DNA from: Burkholderiales bacterium
GTDB lineage: Bacteria > Pseudomonadota > Gammaproteobacteria > Burkholderiales > UBA11063
Direction: 5' to 3'
DNA length: 49,022 bases
NCBI GenBank assembly: GCA_028693355.1
Contig: JAQUVM010000006.1
Span: 1-49,022, forward strand
In this document: positions 8,011 through 17,751 of the stretch, one piece after another
Layout of the letters: each line of letters opens with the position of its first letter
Numbering within the stretch: the first letter of the stretch is position 1
The notes under the pieces: generated by a model
The model's input: only the letters and a program-made list of their open reading frames with translations
Databases searched by the model: none
Told to the model about the DNA's origin: nothing
Translations under genes and position numbers: made by a program

Positions 8011-8985
8011 ATGAAATACGTTCTCTTATATATAAGTTTATTTATAGCAACAATTTGGCTATTTATATGGTCATTAACACTTGGGCCTATTCATATTCCA
8101 ATTAATAAAATCATTGATTTAATACGACATCCAGAAGCAACTCTCGAATGGCGTATTATTTATGAAACTAGACTCCCTAGAGCATTAATTGGAGTACTAA
8201 CGGGAAGTTGTTTGGCAATTGCAGGAGTTATTTTACAATATGTTACTCGAAATCTAATGGCGTGCCCAAGCTTACTTGGCATTAATCAAGGTGCACAATT
8301 AGGCATTTTATTAATTCTTATAACAGCTCCATTCACACAATTGCCAATAGTTATCTTATACGCATTAGTTGGTGGAGCAGTTGCTGGTTTAGTTACGTAC
8401 CTATTAGTCTATAGCATGGGAGTATCTGCACTAAAATTAGTGCTCGTTGGGCAAGCCATAAATGCTTTACTGTATGCAATTAGCCTTTCGCTTATTATCT
8501 TATTTCCACAAAAATCAGGCGTAATATTAGTTAATATAAATGGATCTCTAGCAGGTAGCTCATGGCAAAGTTTTCACACAGTTGCCCCAATTTTATTTAT
8601 TGCAATAATTGCATGCTATGTTTATATAAAAAAAATCCATATTCTATCTTTAGGAGAAGAGATTGCCACATCTCTTGGTATTAATATTAAATGGTTATTA
8701 GCTATTGCTTTTATTATAGTGACATCACTATGCTCATTGTCAGTTAGTTTAGTTGGACAAATCCTATTTTTCCCTCTTATTGCAGTAAATTTCAGCAAAA
8801 TAATATTAAAAAGTAATAGTCCATTTCATTTATTAATCGTTGCAATGTTTATTGGAGCAATATTAATGACGTTGTCTGATTGTTTAATGCGCTATATTTA
8901 CATTGATCAGGAAGTTCCCATTGGGATTTTTATGTCATTAATTGGCGCACCAGTTTTAGTACTATGCGCAAGGATTAAACAATGA
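8011..8985 (+). CDS. FecCD-family iron-chelate ABC permease, subunit 1
   Basis: A 324-aa polytopic permease of the BtuC/FecCD type. The signature region reads TRLPRALIGVLTG, then RNLMACPSLLGINQGAQ, equivalent to the family's RLPR...G and RNPLA.P..LG..GA motifs. The ATG at 8011, 2 nt after the previous stop, is preferred to one at 7975, which would add an unrelated hydrophilic stretch. Neither has a good ribosome site, so translation is probably coupled. The late GLIVPH-type motif is degenerate (FFPLIAVNFSK). It would pair with the next gene product as a heterodimer in the inner membrane. Confidence 0.85.
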   Translation: MKYVLLYISLFIATIWLFIWSLTLGPIHIPINKIIDLIRHPEATLEWRIIYETRLPRALIGVLTGSCLAIAGVILQYVTRNLMACPSLLGINQGAQLGILLILITAPFTQLPIVILYALVGGAVAGLVTYLLVYSMGVSALKLVLVGQAINALLYAISLSLIILFPQKSGVILVNINGSLAGSSWQSFHTVAPILFIAIIACYVYIKKIHILSLGEEIATSLGINIKWLLAIAFIIVTSLCSLSVSLVGQILFFPLIAVNFSKIILKSNSPFHLLIVAMFIGAILMTLSDCLMRYIYIDQEVPIGIFMSLIGAPVLVLCARIKQ

Positions 8986-9971
8986 TAACTAATCATAAAA
9001 TAAATAAATTAATAATACTATTTATTACTGCAATAACAATTTGTTATACATCTTTAATGCTTGGATTTACATATTACTCTATTACAGATGTTATTGATAC
9101 ACTCATTTATAAACAAGATATAAATGGCTCTTATTTTGCAATTTTTGATATTAGAATTCCTCGCATGCTGATGGGAGTTTTATGTGGATCCATGTTTGCT
9201 TTATCAAGTAGTTTATTACAATCCGTATTCCGAAATCCAATGGCATCATCAGAAACTTTAGGTATTAATTCAGCAAGCGCGTTATTTGTACTAATAGGAA
9301 TTAGTTTATTTGGTAAATCTAGTGAGTATAGTTTACTTTGTTACTCATTAATTGGTGCAGCCTTAGGATTTACAATAACATTATTTTCGTCTTTAGATCA
9401 AGGAAAAATCTTGCGGGTCCGCTTGATTATAGTTGGTATTGCAATAGGTGCATTTTTTAAGTCTGCAAGTCAATTTATAATGACATTTCAAGATGAAAAA
9501 CTCTCTTCATTCGTATCTTTTTTAAATGGAACTCTCTATTCATCAACGATTGAAAGTGCATCAGCTATCATAATTCCAAGTATCATAGTAGTATCAATCA
9601 CTTTTTGTTGTATCAAACAAATTGATCTTTTGCAACTTTCAGATGACGTAGCAATAAGTATTGGCTTTAATGTTACTAGATGGAAAATTATTATCATTTT
9701 TCTAGCTTTACTACTAACTGCAATTGCCGTATCGTGTGTTGGTAGTTTAGGATTCATTGGTCTTATTTCACCAAATATAGCACGCTTAATTTTTGGTTAC
9801 TCAAATAAATATACCTTATTAGCATCATCATTAATTGGCATTATTTTAACGATTAGTGCAGATATAATTGGACGTATTATATTTATTCCATACGAAATAG
9901 CTCCAGGAATAATTAGTATTATTATTGGTGTGCCATATTTTTTATACATTATGCGTAAATTACGCTATTAA
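8982..9971 (+). CDS. FecCD-family iron-chelate ABC permease, subunit 2
   Basis: A 329-aa permease overlapping the previous gene by 4 nt (ATGA), the standard sign of coupled subunits. DIRIPRMLMGVLCG and RNPMASSETLGINSASA match the FecCD signature. GSLGFIGLISPNIARL retains the conserved late motif that its partner has lost. There are nine to ten predicted membrane segments. Together with the preceding permease and the ATPase at 10102 it forms a FecCDE-like importer for the cargo of the FecB-like protein. Confidence 0.88.
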   Translation: MITNHKINKLIILFITAITICYTSLMLGFTYYSITDVIDTLIYKQDINGSYFAIFDIRIPRMLMGVLCGSMFALSSSLLQSVFRNPMASSETLGINSASALFVLIGISLFGKSSEYSLLCYSLIGAALGFTITLFSSLDQGKILRVRLIIVGIAIGAFFKSASQFIMTFQDEKLSSFVSFLNGTLYSSTIESASAIIIPSIIVVSITFCCIKQIDLLQLSDDVAISIGFNVTRWKIIIIFLALLLTAIAVSCVGSLGFIGLISPNIARLIFGYSNKYTLLASSLIGIILTISADIIGRIIFIPYEIAPGIISIIIGVPYFLYIMRKLRY

Positions 9972-10101
9972 TAGCTCATATAACTCACTTAAGAATAATA
10001 TTTGCTTTATTTACTAATATGTCAGGTTATCACTTATTAGTAGCAACATATTTTGGCAATAATTACATTAGATATTAAGATTTATAAAAAGGTAGTTCAT
10101 A

Positions 10102-10893
10102 ATGGTAGAAATTCAAACACAAGATATAACTGTAAAATACTCCAAACAAGTTATATTAGATAAATTAAATATTAAATTACAGCAAGGCAAAATAACTGCA
10201 ATTTTAGGGCCAAATGGTTCTGGAAAATCAACACTATTAAAAACGTTAGTTGGCCTAGTTCCACATCAAGAAGGTAAGATAATAATTAATGATAAGAAGC
10301 TAGCAAATTTTCCTAAAATAGAGCTAGCAAAAATATTATCTATTCTACCTCAATCGCCGGATAGTCCTAATGATATTACGGTTAAGCAATTAGTCAGTTA
10401 TGGGCGACACGCTCATAGCTCATGGTTTAAAAAAACTAAAAAAGATGATAATTTTTACGTAGATTGGGCATTAGATGCCACTAACCTAACACAACTTTCA
10501 GATAATTATATTTATGAATTATCAGGAGGTCAAAAACAACGTTCATGGATTGCCATGTCATTAGCACAAAACAGCAATTATTTATTTTTAGACGAGCCAA
10601 CCACCTATTTGGATATTCACTATCAATTTGAAATACTATCTCTCTTACGGGATCTTAATAAAAAGCAAAATAAAACAATTATTATGGTTTTGCATGAGTT
10701 ACAAAATGCTATCCAATATGCAGATCATATAATAGTATTAGATAAAGGGAGTGTAGTGGCAGATGATACTACCAAGAATGTTTTAGCATCAAAAATACTT
10801 GATGACGTTTTTAAAGTAAGAATTAAACAAGTGCATGATGAAAATAATCAATCACACATAGTTATTTGTGACCAAACAAAAGAAAGTCAATAA
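10102..10893 (+). CDS. Iron-chelate ABC importer ATPase (FecE/FhuC family)
   Basis: A 263-aa nucleotide-binding subunit. It has Walker A GPNGSGKST (36-44), a Q-loop near LPQSPDSPND, signature LSGGQKQR (140-147), Walker B LFLDEPT (161-167) and switch His in MVLHEL. It energises the two FecCD permeases encoded just upstream. A 130-nt gap separates it from them. The gap is AT-rich, shows no clear promoter, and has AAAAAGG before the ATG, so read-through from the Fur-like promoter is likely. It is the last gene of the operon, closed by a strong terminator. Confidence 0.92.
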   Translation: MVEIQTQDITVKYSKQVILDKLNIKLQQGKITAILGPNGSGKSTLLKTLVGLVPHQEGKIIINDKKLANFPKIELAKILSILPQSPDSPNDITVKQLVSYGRHAHSSWFKKTKKDDNFYVDWALDATNLTQLSDNYIYELSGGQKQRSWIAMSLAQNSNYLFLDEPTTYLDIHYQFEILSLLRDLNKKQNKTIIMVLHELQNAIQYADHIIVLDKGSVVADDTTKNVLASKILDDVFKVRIKQVHDENNQSHIVICDQTKESQ

Positions 10894-10923
10894 AAAATGG
10901 GTGACTATATAGTCACCCATTTT
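10894..10923. terminator. Strong bidirectional terminator after the metallophore operon
   Basis: A perfect 30-nt palindrome centred at 10908/10909: AAAATGGGTGACTAT followed by its complement. It begins at the stop codon of the ATPase gene and ends in T's on both strands. It can also terminate rpmE from the other side. Confidence 0.88.
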
Positions 10924-10942
10924 ATAAGAAACTCTATCTAAA

Positions 10943-11167
10943 TTACTTAGCAGTTCTAGCAGCAAAAGCACCAAATTTTTGACGGAATTTATCAACGCGA
11001 CCCGCGCTATCTACTAAACGTTGTTTACCAGAATAGAATGGGTGGCACACTGAGCAAACCTCAATATTTAATGTATCTTTGCCTAAAGTTGATTTAGTAG
11101 CAAAGCTATTACCACAACTACAAGTAACTGCGACTTCTTTGTACGAAGGATGAATGTTTTGTTTCAT
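10943..11167 (-). CDS. rpmE: 50S ribosomal protein L31, zinc-binding form
   Basis: A 74-aa protein matching bacterial L31 end to end ([20 protein letters not shown], then [20 protein letters not shown]). The CxC (16, 18) and CxxC (38, 41) pairs make this the C+ zinc-containing type, which cells can exchange for a C- paralogue under zinc starvation. AGGAAAGG precedes the ATG. It lies 62 nt downstream of murJ and has its own promoter. Confidence 0.97.
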   Translation of the reverse strand: MKQNIHPSYKEVAVTCSCGNSFATKSTLGKDTLNIEVCSVCHPFYSGKQRLVDSAGRVDKFRQKFGAFAARTAK

Positions 11168-11198
11168 TTACAGTTACCTTTCCTAAAAAATATGCAAG

Positions 11199-11228
11199 AT
11201 GATACCACATCTAGCATACTATGTTCAA
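11199..11228 (-). promoter_or_regulatory. Putative rpmE promoter
   Basis: On the minus strand, TTGAAC (11228-11223) and TATCAT (11204-11199) are separated by 18 nt, in the short gap between murJ and rpmE. Confidence 0.55.
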
Positions 11229-11229
11229 G

Positions 11230-12776
11230 CTAAAATTCACCTTTATGACTAAAATCCTTTAATCTGAATCCTAAAGCAAATAGTCCACCAAAGTAAAACA
11301 CAGCCGCGATCACAATAACAGCTATTAGTGAGAGTACTCTATAACTAATATTGCCCATGAAATCTAGTGGTAAAAGATGCAAAGCTAACTCAATGCCTAT
11401 AGCCATAAAAATAACAGCAACTATCATCCTAATTAAAAAGTTTAACCACCCATCACCAGGTACATAATAGTTCTTTTTAATTAACAAATAACAAAGACCG
11501 CCTGCATTTACACATGCACTTAGCCCGATTGATAATGATAATCCTGCATGTTTTAATGGTCCAATAAATGCTAAATTCATTAACTGGGTACAAGCTAATA
11601 CAAATAGAGCTACTTTTACAGGTGTTTTAATATCTTGATTGGCATAAAAACCTGGAGCTAGCACCTTTACCATAATAATACCAATTAGCCCGATCGAATA
11701 AGCGATCAAAGCATAGCTTGTCATAATAGCATCGTGCATATCGAATTTACCATGCATAAAAAGTGTCATAGTTAATTCTTTAGCCAACAATCCTAAACCA
11801 ACTGTTGCAGGCAATGCTAAAAGTAAACATAAGCGAATACCCCAATCCAAAATTTTTGAAAAATGTTCTTTATTACCAGAGCTTGCATGCTTAGATAAGC
11901 TTGGTAATAATATAGTTCCAAGAGCTACTCCCAAAACTCCAGTTGGAAACTCCATCAATCTATCAGCATAATACATCCAAGAAATACTTCCGCTTTGCAA
12001 AAATGAAGCATATATTGTATTAATCACCATACTAATTTGTGAAATTGACAATGCAAAAATAGCAGGCCCCATAAGTTTAATTACTCGCCATACAGCCGCA
12101 TCACGAAAATTAAATTTCGGCATTACCAGCATATCAATTTTTTTAGAAATGGTAACTGAAAGCATAGTTGTAATAGCCCACCAATAAATGTTGCCCAAGC
12201 TAAAGTTAAAATTGGTGGATCAAAATAAAAGCGTAAAAAAACAATAAAGATAATAAATACAATGTTTAATATAGTTGGAGTAAATGAAGGTATTGAAAAT
12301 AATCCCCATGTATTTAATACTCCACCAATCATAGATGCTAATGATATAAATAAAATATATGGAAACGTAATTCTTAATAATTCTACAGTTAAACCAAATT
12401 TGGCTGGATCGTTAGTAAAACCACCAGCGGTCAGAAAAATTACGCCTGAGGCAAAAATCATACCTAAAATAGTAATCATAAATAATACAAAGCCCAGCAT
12501 CCCCATGACTGATGCAATAAATTCTCGTGTCTCTTCTTTAGATTTTGTATTTTTATATTCAGATAAAATTGGTACAAATGCCTGTGAAAAAGCGCCCTCT
12601 GCAAATACACGGCGCAGAAGATTAGGTAGTTTATATGCCACATTAAATGCATCTGTTGCCATACCTGCACCAAAATAGCTAGCCATTAACATATCACGTA
12701 AAAAACCAAATATACGTGAGACCATAGTCATGCCGCTTACACTGGCTAATGATTTTAATAAACTTTTCTTGGCCAT
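11230..12776 (-). CDS. murJ: Lipid II flippase MurJ, reading frame split by a -1 shift
   Basis: Two overlapping minus-strand frames encode one MurJ. The N-terminal part (12776-12123, beginning [22 protein letters not shown]) runs out of frame after ...QLPFLKK, and the rest resumes in the -1 frame as [11 protein letters not shown]... to 11230. Joined, they give about 515 aa, the normal MurJ length with 14 membrane segments. MurJ flips lipid II across the inner membrane for peptidoglycan synthesis and is usually essential, so loss is unlikely. The shift lies exactly on an A7 run (12138-12144), so a sequencing indel, polymerase slippage or ribosomal -1 frameshifting are the options. The ATG overlaps the stop of the cytochrome b561 gene by 1 nt. 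Confidence 0.85.
12138..12145 (-). other. A7 slippery heptamer in murJ
   Basis: On the coding (minus) strand the zero-frame codons are CTA AAA AAA TTG, so the A's lie as A_AAA_AAA, the exact phase of a -1 frameshift heptamer. Re-pairing one base back gives AAA AAA ATT GAT ATG, which enters the MurJ C-terminal frame at Ile-Asp-Met. An eighth A would restore the frame as well. Confidence 0.7.
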
Positions 12777-13321
12777 TATTTTTTGCCCTCTATAATATCC
12801 GCTATTTTCTTAGGTAACATTCTTGACAATATTAGTCTATTATGAACAAATTGATGTAATAATGCTGCTAGAGCGTGAAAGCTTGCCATAAATATAATAG
12901 CATGAGCTAAATAAACATGGGTGCTCTTAATTATAGAGCGAATAGAACGCGAAACTGGTTCAATAATGGCTGGCACATTAAAACCAAAGATATTCATAGC
13001 TTTACCTTTTGTTATAATTAATGCCAATCCTAATAATGGAATAATCAACATCAAAAGATACATAACTTCATGCCCCATCTTTGCCATTATCTGATTAGAT
13101 CGGCTAAGCGATGAATCCATTTTAGGATATTTATGAGTTATACGCCAATAAACTCGGATAAACACTAATAGTAAAATAATTAATCCAACTTGAATATGTA
13201 ACCACTTAAAATTATCAAAAGTATCAATATTTAAGCCGATCAAGTACTCTCCAATAATTAAGATTGCAATTAACCAATGTAAACTACGAGCAACTGCATC
13301 GTAACGTTTTATCTCAGACAT
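12776..13321 (-). CDS. Cytochrome b561 family di-heme membrane protein
   Basis: A 181-aa protein with four main membrane helices. Histidines at 15, 42, 84, 135, 140, 149 and 156 include the helix-borne pairs expected to bind two b hemes (ARSLHWL, WLHIQ, THVYLAHA). This is the CybB-like prokaryotic family of about 180 aa. Members pass electrons at the inner membrane, some from superoxide to ubiquinone. The gene lies 7 nt after the ClC gene and overlaps the murJ start by 1 nt, so it belongs to the ruvC-clc-b561-murJ transcription unit. The physiological donor cannot be read from the sequence. Confidence 0.85.
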   Translation of the reverse strand: MSEIKRYDAVARSLHWLIAILIIGEYLIGLNIDTFDNFKWLHIQVGLIILLLVFIRVYWRITHKYPKMDSSLSRSNQIMAKMGHEVMYLLMLIIPLLGLALIITKGKAMNIFGFNVPAIIEPVSRSIRSIIKSTHVYLAHAIIFMASFHALAALLHQFVHNRLILSRMLPKKIADIIEGKK

Positions 13322-13328
13322 ATTACCC

Positions 13329-14624
13329 CTAACGAGTTAAATGATATTTTTCTTTTGGAATATATTTTAATACTTGCTGATGATAAACACTATCACCAAA
13401 ATGCTCAGCTATCATACTAGCAATAAATGCAGCAATTAAAATAGGCATAGCAAATTCACTAGTATTACTCATCTCAACCACCATTGCAGTTGCCGTAATC
13501 GGAGATTGCGTGATTGAAGCTAAAAATCCAACCATTCCTAATAAGTAAAATTGTATTAATGGTATATTTGGTAAAAAATGATGAACCAAGTCCCCAATAC
13601 CAGCCCCGATTGATAAGGCAGTAGAAAAATATCCACCAGGGACACCAGCTGCAACTGATGAAACTGCGCCAAAAAACTTACCAACCCCATAATACCAAGG
13701 AGCTTGAATATTATTATCTAAAAAATACTTAGTAGCATGTGCTCCATTGCCAAATGATAACCCAGTAGTTAAATAACCAATTATAGCAACAATTAATCCA
13801 AATATTAGGGCATTCATTAGATAATGATTTTTACGCCAACGATTAATAAACCAAGTATTATTCACAGAAACAAATACTATTATCTTGGTAAACAAAGCAC
13901 CACCTAGACCACAGATAATACCAATTAATAGTGCAATATATCCAATATTAAATCCATGATGAAGTGAAGATAACGGAATAGTTCCCATATACTCTAAACC
14001 ACCAGAAAAATAATTACTAATTAGAACTGCGATAAGAGTGCCACCAACTAACATGGTAGCTGACCTTGCGCTTATTTTTCTCACATATTCTTCAATAGCA
14101 AAAATCATTCCACCAATTGGTGTATTAAATGCCGCAGCAACTCCAACCCCAGATGCTAATTTTATTAATAAACGCTTCTTTTCTAAGCTAACATCTTTTA
14201 TCTGCGCAAAAATTGAAGAACAAATTTGAATAGTAGGCCCCTCTTTCCCTAATGAAGCTCCACCCAAAATACTCATAAAAGTTAGTATAGCCTTACCAAT
14301 TGCAGTGCGAATAGAATAATACTTCTTTAATTCTTCTTCACTAAAAACATCAATGGCATATCCCTGAGGCAGACCACTTCCATCTGAATATGGAAAGAAT
14401 TTCTTTAATAAAAACACCGTAATTACAAAAATTACTGGCGTAAATAAAAGCATCCAATAGCCGCCATAATTAAAAATCATATGGCAATAAATAAAAGCTT
14501 TATCCACTAAAAAAGAGAACCCTGCACTAGCAAGCCCTACAATAGCCGCAGCAAATAAAAATTTGCCGTTTAAAAATTCGCGATAATTTTTCTCATGTTT
14601 AGATTGTGTTTGAATATCCGTCAC
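13329..14624 (-). CDS. ClC-family chloride channel or H+/Cl- exchanger
   Basis: A 431-aa membrane protein with the three ClC filter signatures: GSGLPQ (82-87), GKEGPT (126-131) with the gating glutamate at 128, and PGGYFSTAL later. Retention of that glutamate is compatible with H+/Cl- exchange, as in ClcA, which supports acid resistance. The start is GTG and overlaps the ruvC stop (GTGA). Upstream AAGGCGGA is a good ribosome site. It is shorter than many ClcA proteins and has no CBS domains. Transport of fluoride or another anion cannot be excluded. Confidence 0.9.
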   Translation of the reverse strand: MTDIQTQSKHEKNYREFLNGKFLFAAAIVGLASAGFSFLVDKAFIYCHMIFNYGGYWMLLFTPVIFVITVFLLKKFFPYSDGSGLPQGYAIDVFSEEELKKYYSIRTAIGKAILTFMSILGGASLGKEGPTIQICSSIFAQIKDVSLEKKRLLIKLASGVGVAAAFNTPIGGMIFAIEEYVRKISARSATMLVGGTLIAVLISNYFSGGLEYMGTIPLSSLHHGFNIGYIALLIGIICGLGGALFTKIIVFVSVNNTWFINRWRKNHYLMNALIFGLIVAIIGYLTTGLSFGNGAHATKYFLDNNIQAPWYYGVGKFFGAVSSVAAGVPGGYFSTALSIGAGIGDLVHHFLPNIPLIQFYLLGMVGFLASITQSPITATAMVVEMSNTSEFAMPILIAAFIASMIAEHFGDSVYHQQVLKYIPKEKYHLTR

Positions 14625-15139
14625 CTAATTCGTCCGCCTTTAACTGATGTCATATTAAATACTCTACTCAAATGAGAGTAATGAAGGTGAGCTAATGCAC
14701 ATGCCAATGCATCTGCAGCATCTGATCGAGGTTTCCCTGATAGCTTTAAAAAATGCATTACCATTTTTTGAACTTGCTCTTTTTCCGCATGCCCATAACC
14801 AACTACTGCTTGCTTAACTTGTAATGCAGTGTATTCATGTACTGGTAACCCTAGTAATACACAAGCAGAAATAGCAGCTCCACGAGCTTGACCTAATAAT
14901 AAAGTTGACTGAGGATTTACATTTACAAATACTTTTTCGATACTCACCAAATCCGGTTTATATTCATTAATAACTTCTTGTAGACCAAATAATATTGTTT
15001 TAATACGCTCTGGCAAACTATCTATTGAAGAAGTTTCAATAATTCCTGATGTTATATATCGTGAATCATTTTGATTTACCGCATTAATAATACCAAACCC
15101 AGTATTTCTAAGACCTGGGTCTATACCCAAAATTTTCAT
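14621..15139 (-). CDS. ruvC: Holliday junction resolvase RuvC
   Basis: A 172-aa endodeoxyribonuclease. The four catalytic acids are in place: Asp7 in [12 protein letters not shown], Glu68 in SIEKVF, and Asp140 and Asp143 in RSDAADALA, each two residues later than in E. coli. [12 protein letters not shown] is the DNA-binding segment. It resolves Holliday junctions together with RuvAB. Here ruvA is far away at 36841 and ruvB is not in the window. It is the first gene of the minus-strand unit that continues with clc by a 4-nt overlap. The 275-nt gap upstream is AT-rich and shows only the terminator of the next gene. Confidence 0.96.
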   Translation of the reverse strand: MKILGIDPGLRNTGFGIINAVNQNDSRYITSGIIETSSIDSLPERIKTILFGLQEVINEYKPDLVSIEKVFVNVNPQSTLLLGQARGAAISACVLLGLPVHEYTALQVKQAVVGYGHAEKEQVQKMVMHFLKLSGKPRSDAADALACALAHLHYSHLSRVFNMTSVKGGRIR

Positions 15140-15354
15140 ATTTTAAATCTTCACCTTAATAGCTACTATAGATAAGTTCAAATTCTAACATAAATATAGA
15201 TAGTTTTATTTTTTTGTAAATGAATCGCACACATGTTTAGCTTTTATTATTTAATATAAAAATGACTATATTATGATACGCAATATAATTATCATATATC
15301 AACAGTTACATACAGTTATTTTATTAACATAATTATATGCCTAGCATACTATAA

Positions 15355-15385
15355 AAAAACCTCCAATTTTTAGTTGGAGGTTTTT
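15355..15385 (-). terminator. Rho-independent terminator of the Ig-repeat lipoprotein gene
   Basis: A 12-bp stem, AAAAACCTCCAA/TTGGAGGTTTTT, with a 7-nt loop. On the minus strand it ends in a run of seven T's, 30 nt after the stop at 15415. Confidence 0.85.
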
Positions 15386-15414
15386 CAATTAATAATTAAT
15401 GTTTCAATTAATTA

Positions 15415-17751
15415 TTATGGTGTTCCTGTTGCAAAATGATAAGTCGTAGGTGCTAAGCTATTGTTAAATGCATCTACAATATTACTGCTAAATTTCACAT
15501 AAAAATATGTATTTGATGTCAAATTAGCGTTTGGAACTATTTTGTAATCATTCCCAGAGACTAAAGATACAGTAGCTGGAATAACAGCACCAGAAATATT
15601 TTCTAATACAACAGAACTCAATACATTTTGTACACTTTCACTAAAAGATACTAGAATTTGAGTATTAACTGCTACTCCTACTGCATTATTTGTTGGAGTA
15701 GTCATGGCTACTGTTGGAGCTGTAAAATCCCCAGTCGTAAAGCTAAAAGAAGTTGCTCCTAATGGATTTTGATTAACAGTATTATCTTTTATACCATCAG
15801 TTAACGCCACAAAATATACACTCTTCTCATCTAGTATAGACACAGGAGAAAAACTATATGTATTATTAGCACCTGGTGTAATTGGAGTTATTGGAACAAC
15901 GGTTCCATTAGCAGATCCTACACGGAGTGTCACATTTGGTGAAGTTACATTAATTACTGACTCACTAAATGACAATGAAATAACAGGACTTCTACTTACC
16001 CCGATGGCATTATTTGATGGAGTAACAATAGATACTGTTGGAGAACGATAATCTCCAGTTTTAAATGTTGAATTTACTGATTCTGGAAGAAGATTTCCAG
16101 CCAAATCCCTTATACCACCCTTAGTAATAACCACGGTATAACTTGACTCAGGCTCAAGCACAGCAGAAGGACTAAATGTATATATATTATTTGCGCCTAA
16201 TGTAATATTACCTATAGCTACCTCGTTATTACTACTATCTTTTAGTTTTATATTAGCAGCATTCACATTAATTACTGACTCACTAAATCGCAATGTAATA
16301 CTAGGAGACATACTTACATTTGTTGCATTATTAGCAGGAGAAGTTATTGTAGCTGTAGGAGAGTTTACATCTGAACCAGTTGTAAAAATAAATCTTGTTG
16401 TGGCAATTTGATTATTAGACACATCCGTAATTGCATTTGTAACTTCTACATAATAAGTAGTACTTTCCTGAAGTGCAGCAGAAGGACTAAATGTATATGT
16501 ATTATTTGCGCCTAATGTAACATTACCAATAGAAACTTGCGTTGGATTATTACCCGCTCTATGTAATTGTACAGATGCATTACTTACAACATTATTTACA
16601 GATTCACTAAATTGCAAACTAATAACAGGAAGACCAATTACTCCATTAGAATTATTTCCTGGATTAGTCATTATTACTGTTGGGCCTGTAAAATCACCAG
16701 TCGTAAAGCTAAAAGAAGTTATAGCTAACCCATTTCCATATGCATCTGTAATATTATTATTAAACGTTACAAAATAAACAGTGCTTTCAGACAACTTATT
16801 AGTTGGGCTAAACGTATATGTATTATTCGCACCTGCAACAATGTTACCTATACTTTGAACCGCACCAACTGAAGAACCAAGACGTAATGATACATTCTGT
16901 GAAGTTACACCAACTACTGGTTCACTAAATGAAAACGAGATACTTGGAGAAACTGAAACACCTGTTGAATTATTGCTCGGTGTTGACATGCTTACTACAG
17001 GAACAGTAAAATCTCCTGTTGTAAAAATAAATCTTGTTGGAGCAATTGGATTATCAGCTGCATCCTTAATTCCATTCATAATTTCTACATAATAAGTAGC
17101 ACCATCATTAAGTGGAGAAGAAGGACTAAATGTATATATATGATTTGCACCTAGTGTAATACTACCAATGGCAATTGCAGATTGGTTACCTGCTTCATGT
17201 AATTTTACATTTGTAGCATTTACATTGTTTACAGCTTCGCTAAATTGCAAACTGATATTTGGAGTTTTAGATACTCCAGTTTGATTATTTATAGGATTAA
17301 TCATACTTACTGTCGGAGCTGTAAAATCCCCAGTCGTAAAGTGAAAACTTGTTTTAGTAATTTTATTTCCAGCCGAATTAGTAATACCGCTTTCTATATT
17401 TACATAATATGTAGTTTTCTGACTCAGACCTGAAGCATTAAATGAATAAACATTATTATTACTAGCAATTATATTGTTTAAAATAACAGCTGTACCAGAC
17501 TCAGTATCTTTAGTTAAAGTAACATTAGTTGTATTTACATTTTGTACACTTTGATTAAATTGCAGAACAACAACTTCAGATGTTGAAACACCACTAGCTC
17601 CATTTAATGGAGACATCATATCAACAGAGACAGCTGGTGCCGAAGAACCAGAACTACTACTACCACAAGCAATAATTATGCTTGGGATCAAAAAGACCAA
17701 TGCCAACCTAATGGCATATTTTATTTTACTAAAAGCTTTTAATAAAAACAT
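15415..17751 (-). CDS. Lipoprotein with seven Big_5 (SbsA Ig-like) repeats
   Basis: A 778-aa exported protein. The signal peptide ends in a lipobox (IIIAC, Cys29), followed by a serine-rich spacer (GSSSSGSS). The remainder is seven tandem Ig-like units of about 105 aa, each opening with a phrase like PTVSMINPINNQTGV and holding SLQFSESV, an NTYTFSP core, TTYYVE and closing with FTTGDFT. These match the Big_5 domain found in S-layer and adhesin proteins. No enzymatic domain or anchor follows. It is probably an outer-membrane-attached surface structural or adhesive protein. Several units are nearly identical at DNA level, for example the stretches around 15720, 16686 and 17320, pointing to recent repeat expansion or gene conversion. 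Start chosen: ATG with GGGGAT upstream. Confidence 0.8.
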   Translation of the reverse strand: MFLLKAFSKIKYAIRLALVFLIPSIIIACGSSSSGSSAPAVSVDMMSPLNGASGVSTSEVVVLQFNQSVQNVNTTNVTLTKDTESGTAVILNNIIASNNNVYSFNASGLSQKTTYYVNIESGITNSAGNKITKTSFHFTTGDFTAPTVSMINPINNQTGVSKTPNISLQFSEAVNNVNATNVKLHEAGNQSAIAIGSITLGANHIYTFSPSSPLNDGATYYVEIMNGIKDAADNPIAPTRFIFTTGDFTVPVVSMSTPSNNSTGVSVSPSISFSFSEPVVGVTSQNVSLRLGSSVGAVQSIGNIVAGANNTYTFSPTNKLSESTVYFVTFNNNITDAYGNGLAITSFSFTTGDFTGPTVIMTNPGNNSNGVIGLPVISLQFSESVNNVVSNASVQLHRAGNNPTQVSIGNVTLGANNTYTFSPSAALQESTTYYVEVTNAITDVSNNQIATTRFIFTTGSDVNSPTATITSPANNATNVSMSPSITLRFSESVINVNAANIKLKDSSNNEVAIGNITLGANNIYTFSPSAVLEPESSYTVVITKGGIRDLAGNLLPESVNSTFKTGDYRSPTVSIVTPSNNAIGVSRSPVISLSFSESVINVTSPNVTLRVGSANGTVVPITPITPGANNTYSFSPVSILDEKSVYFVALTDGIKDNTVNQNPLGATSFSFTTGDFTAPTVAMTTPTNNAVGVAVNTQILVSFSESVQNVLSSVVLENISGAVIPATVSLVSGNDYKIVPNANLTSNTYFYVKFSSNIVDAFNNSLAPTTYHFATGTP

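Noticed and set aside
12262..12678. Long plus-strand reading frame opposite murJ
   Set aside because: It is antisense to a well-supported membrane protein gene, has no ribosome site and resembles no protein, as with other long opposite-strand frames across the window.
15415..17751. Repeated DNA blocks resembling a CRISPR or satellite array
   Set aside because: The repeats are in frame, about 315 nt apart, and encode Ig-like protein domains; there are no short regular spacers.
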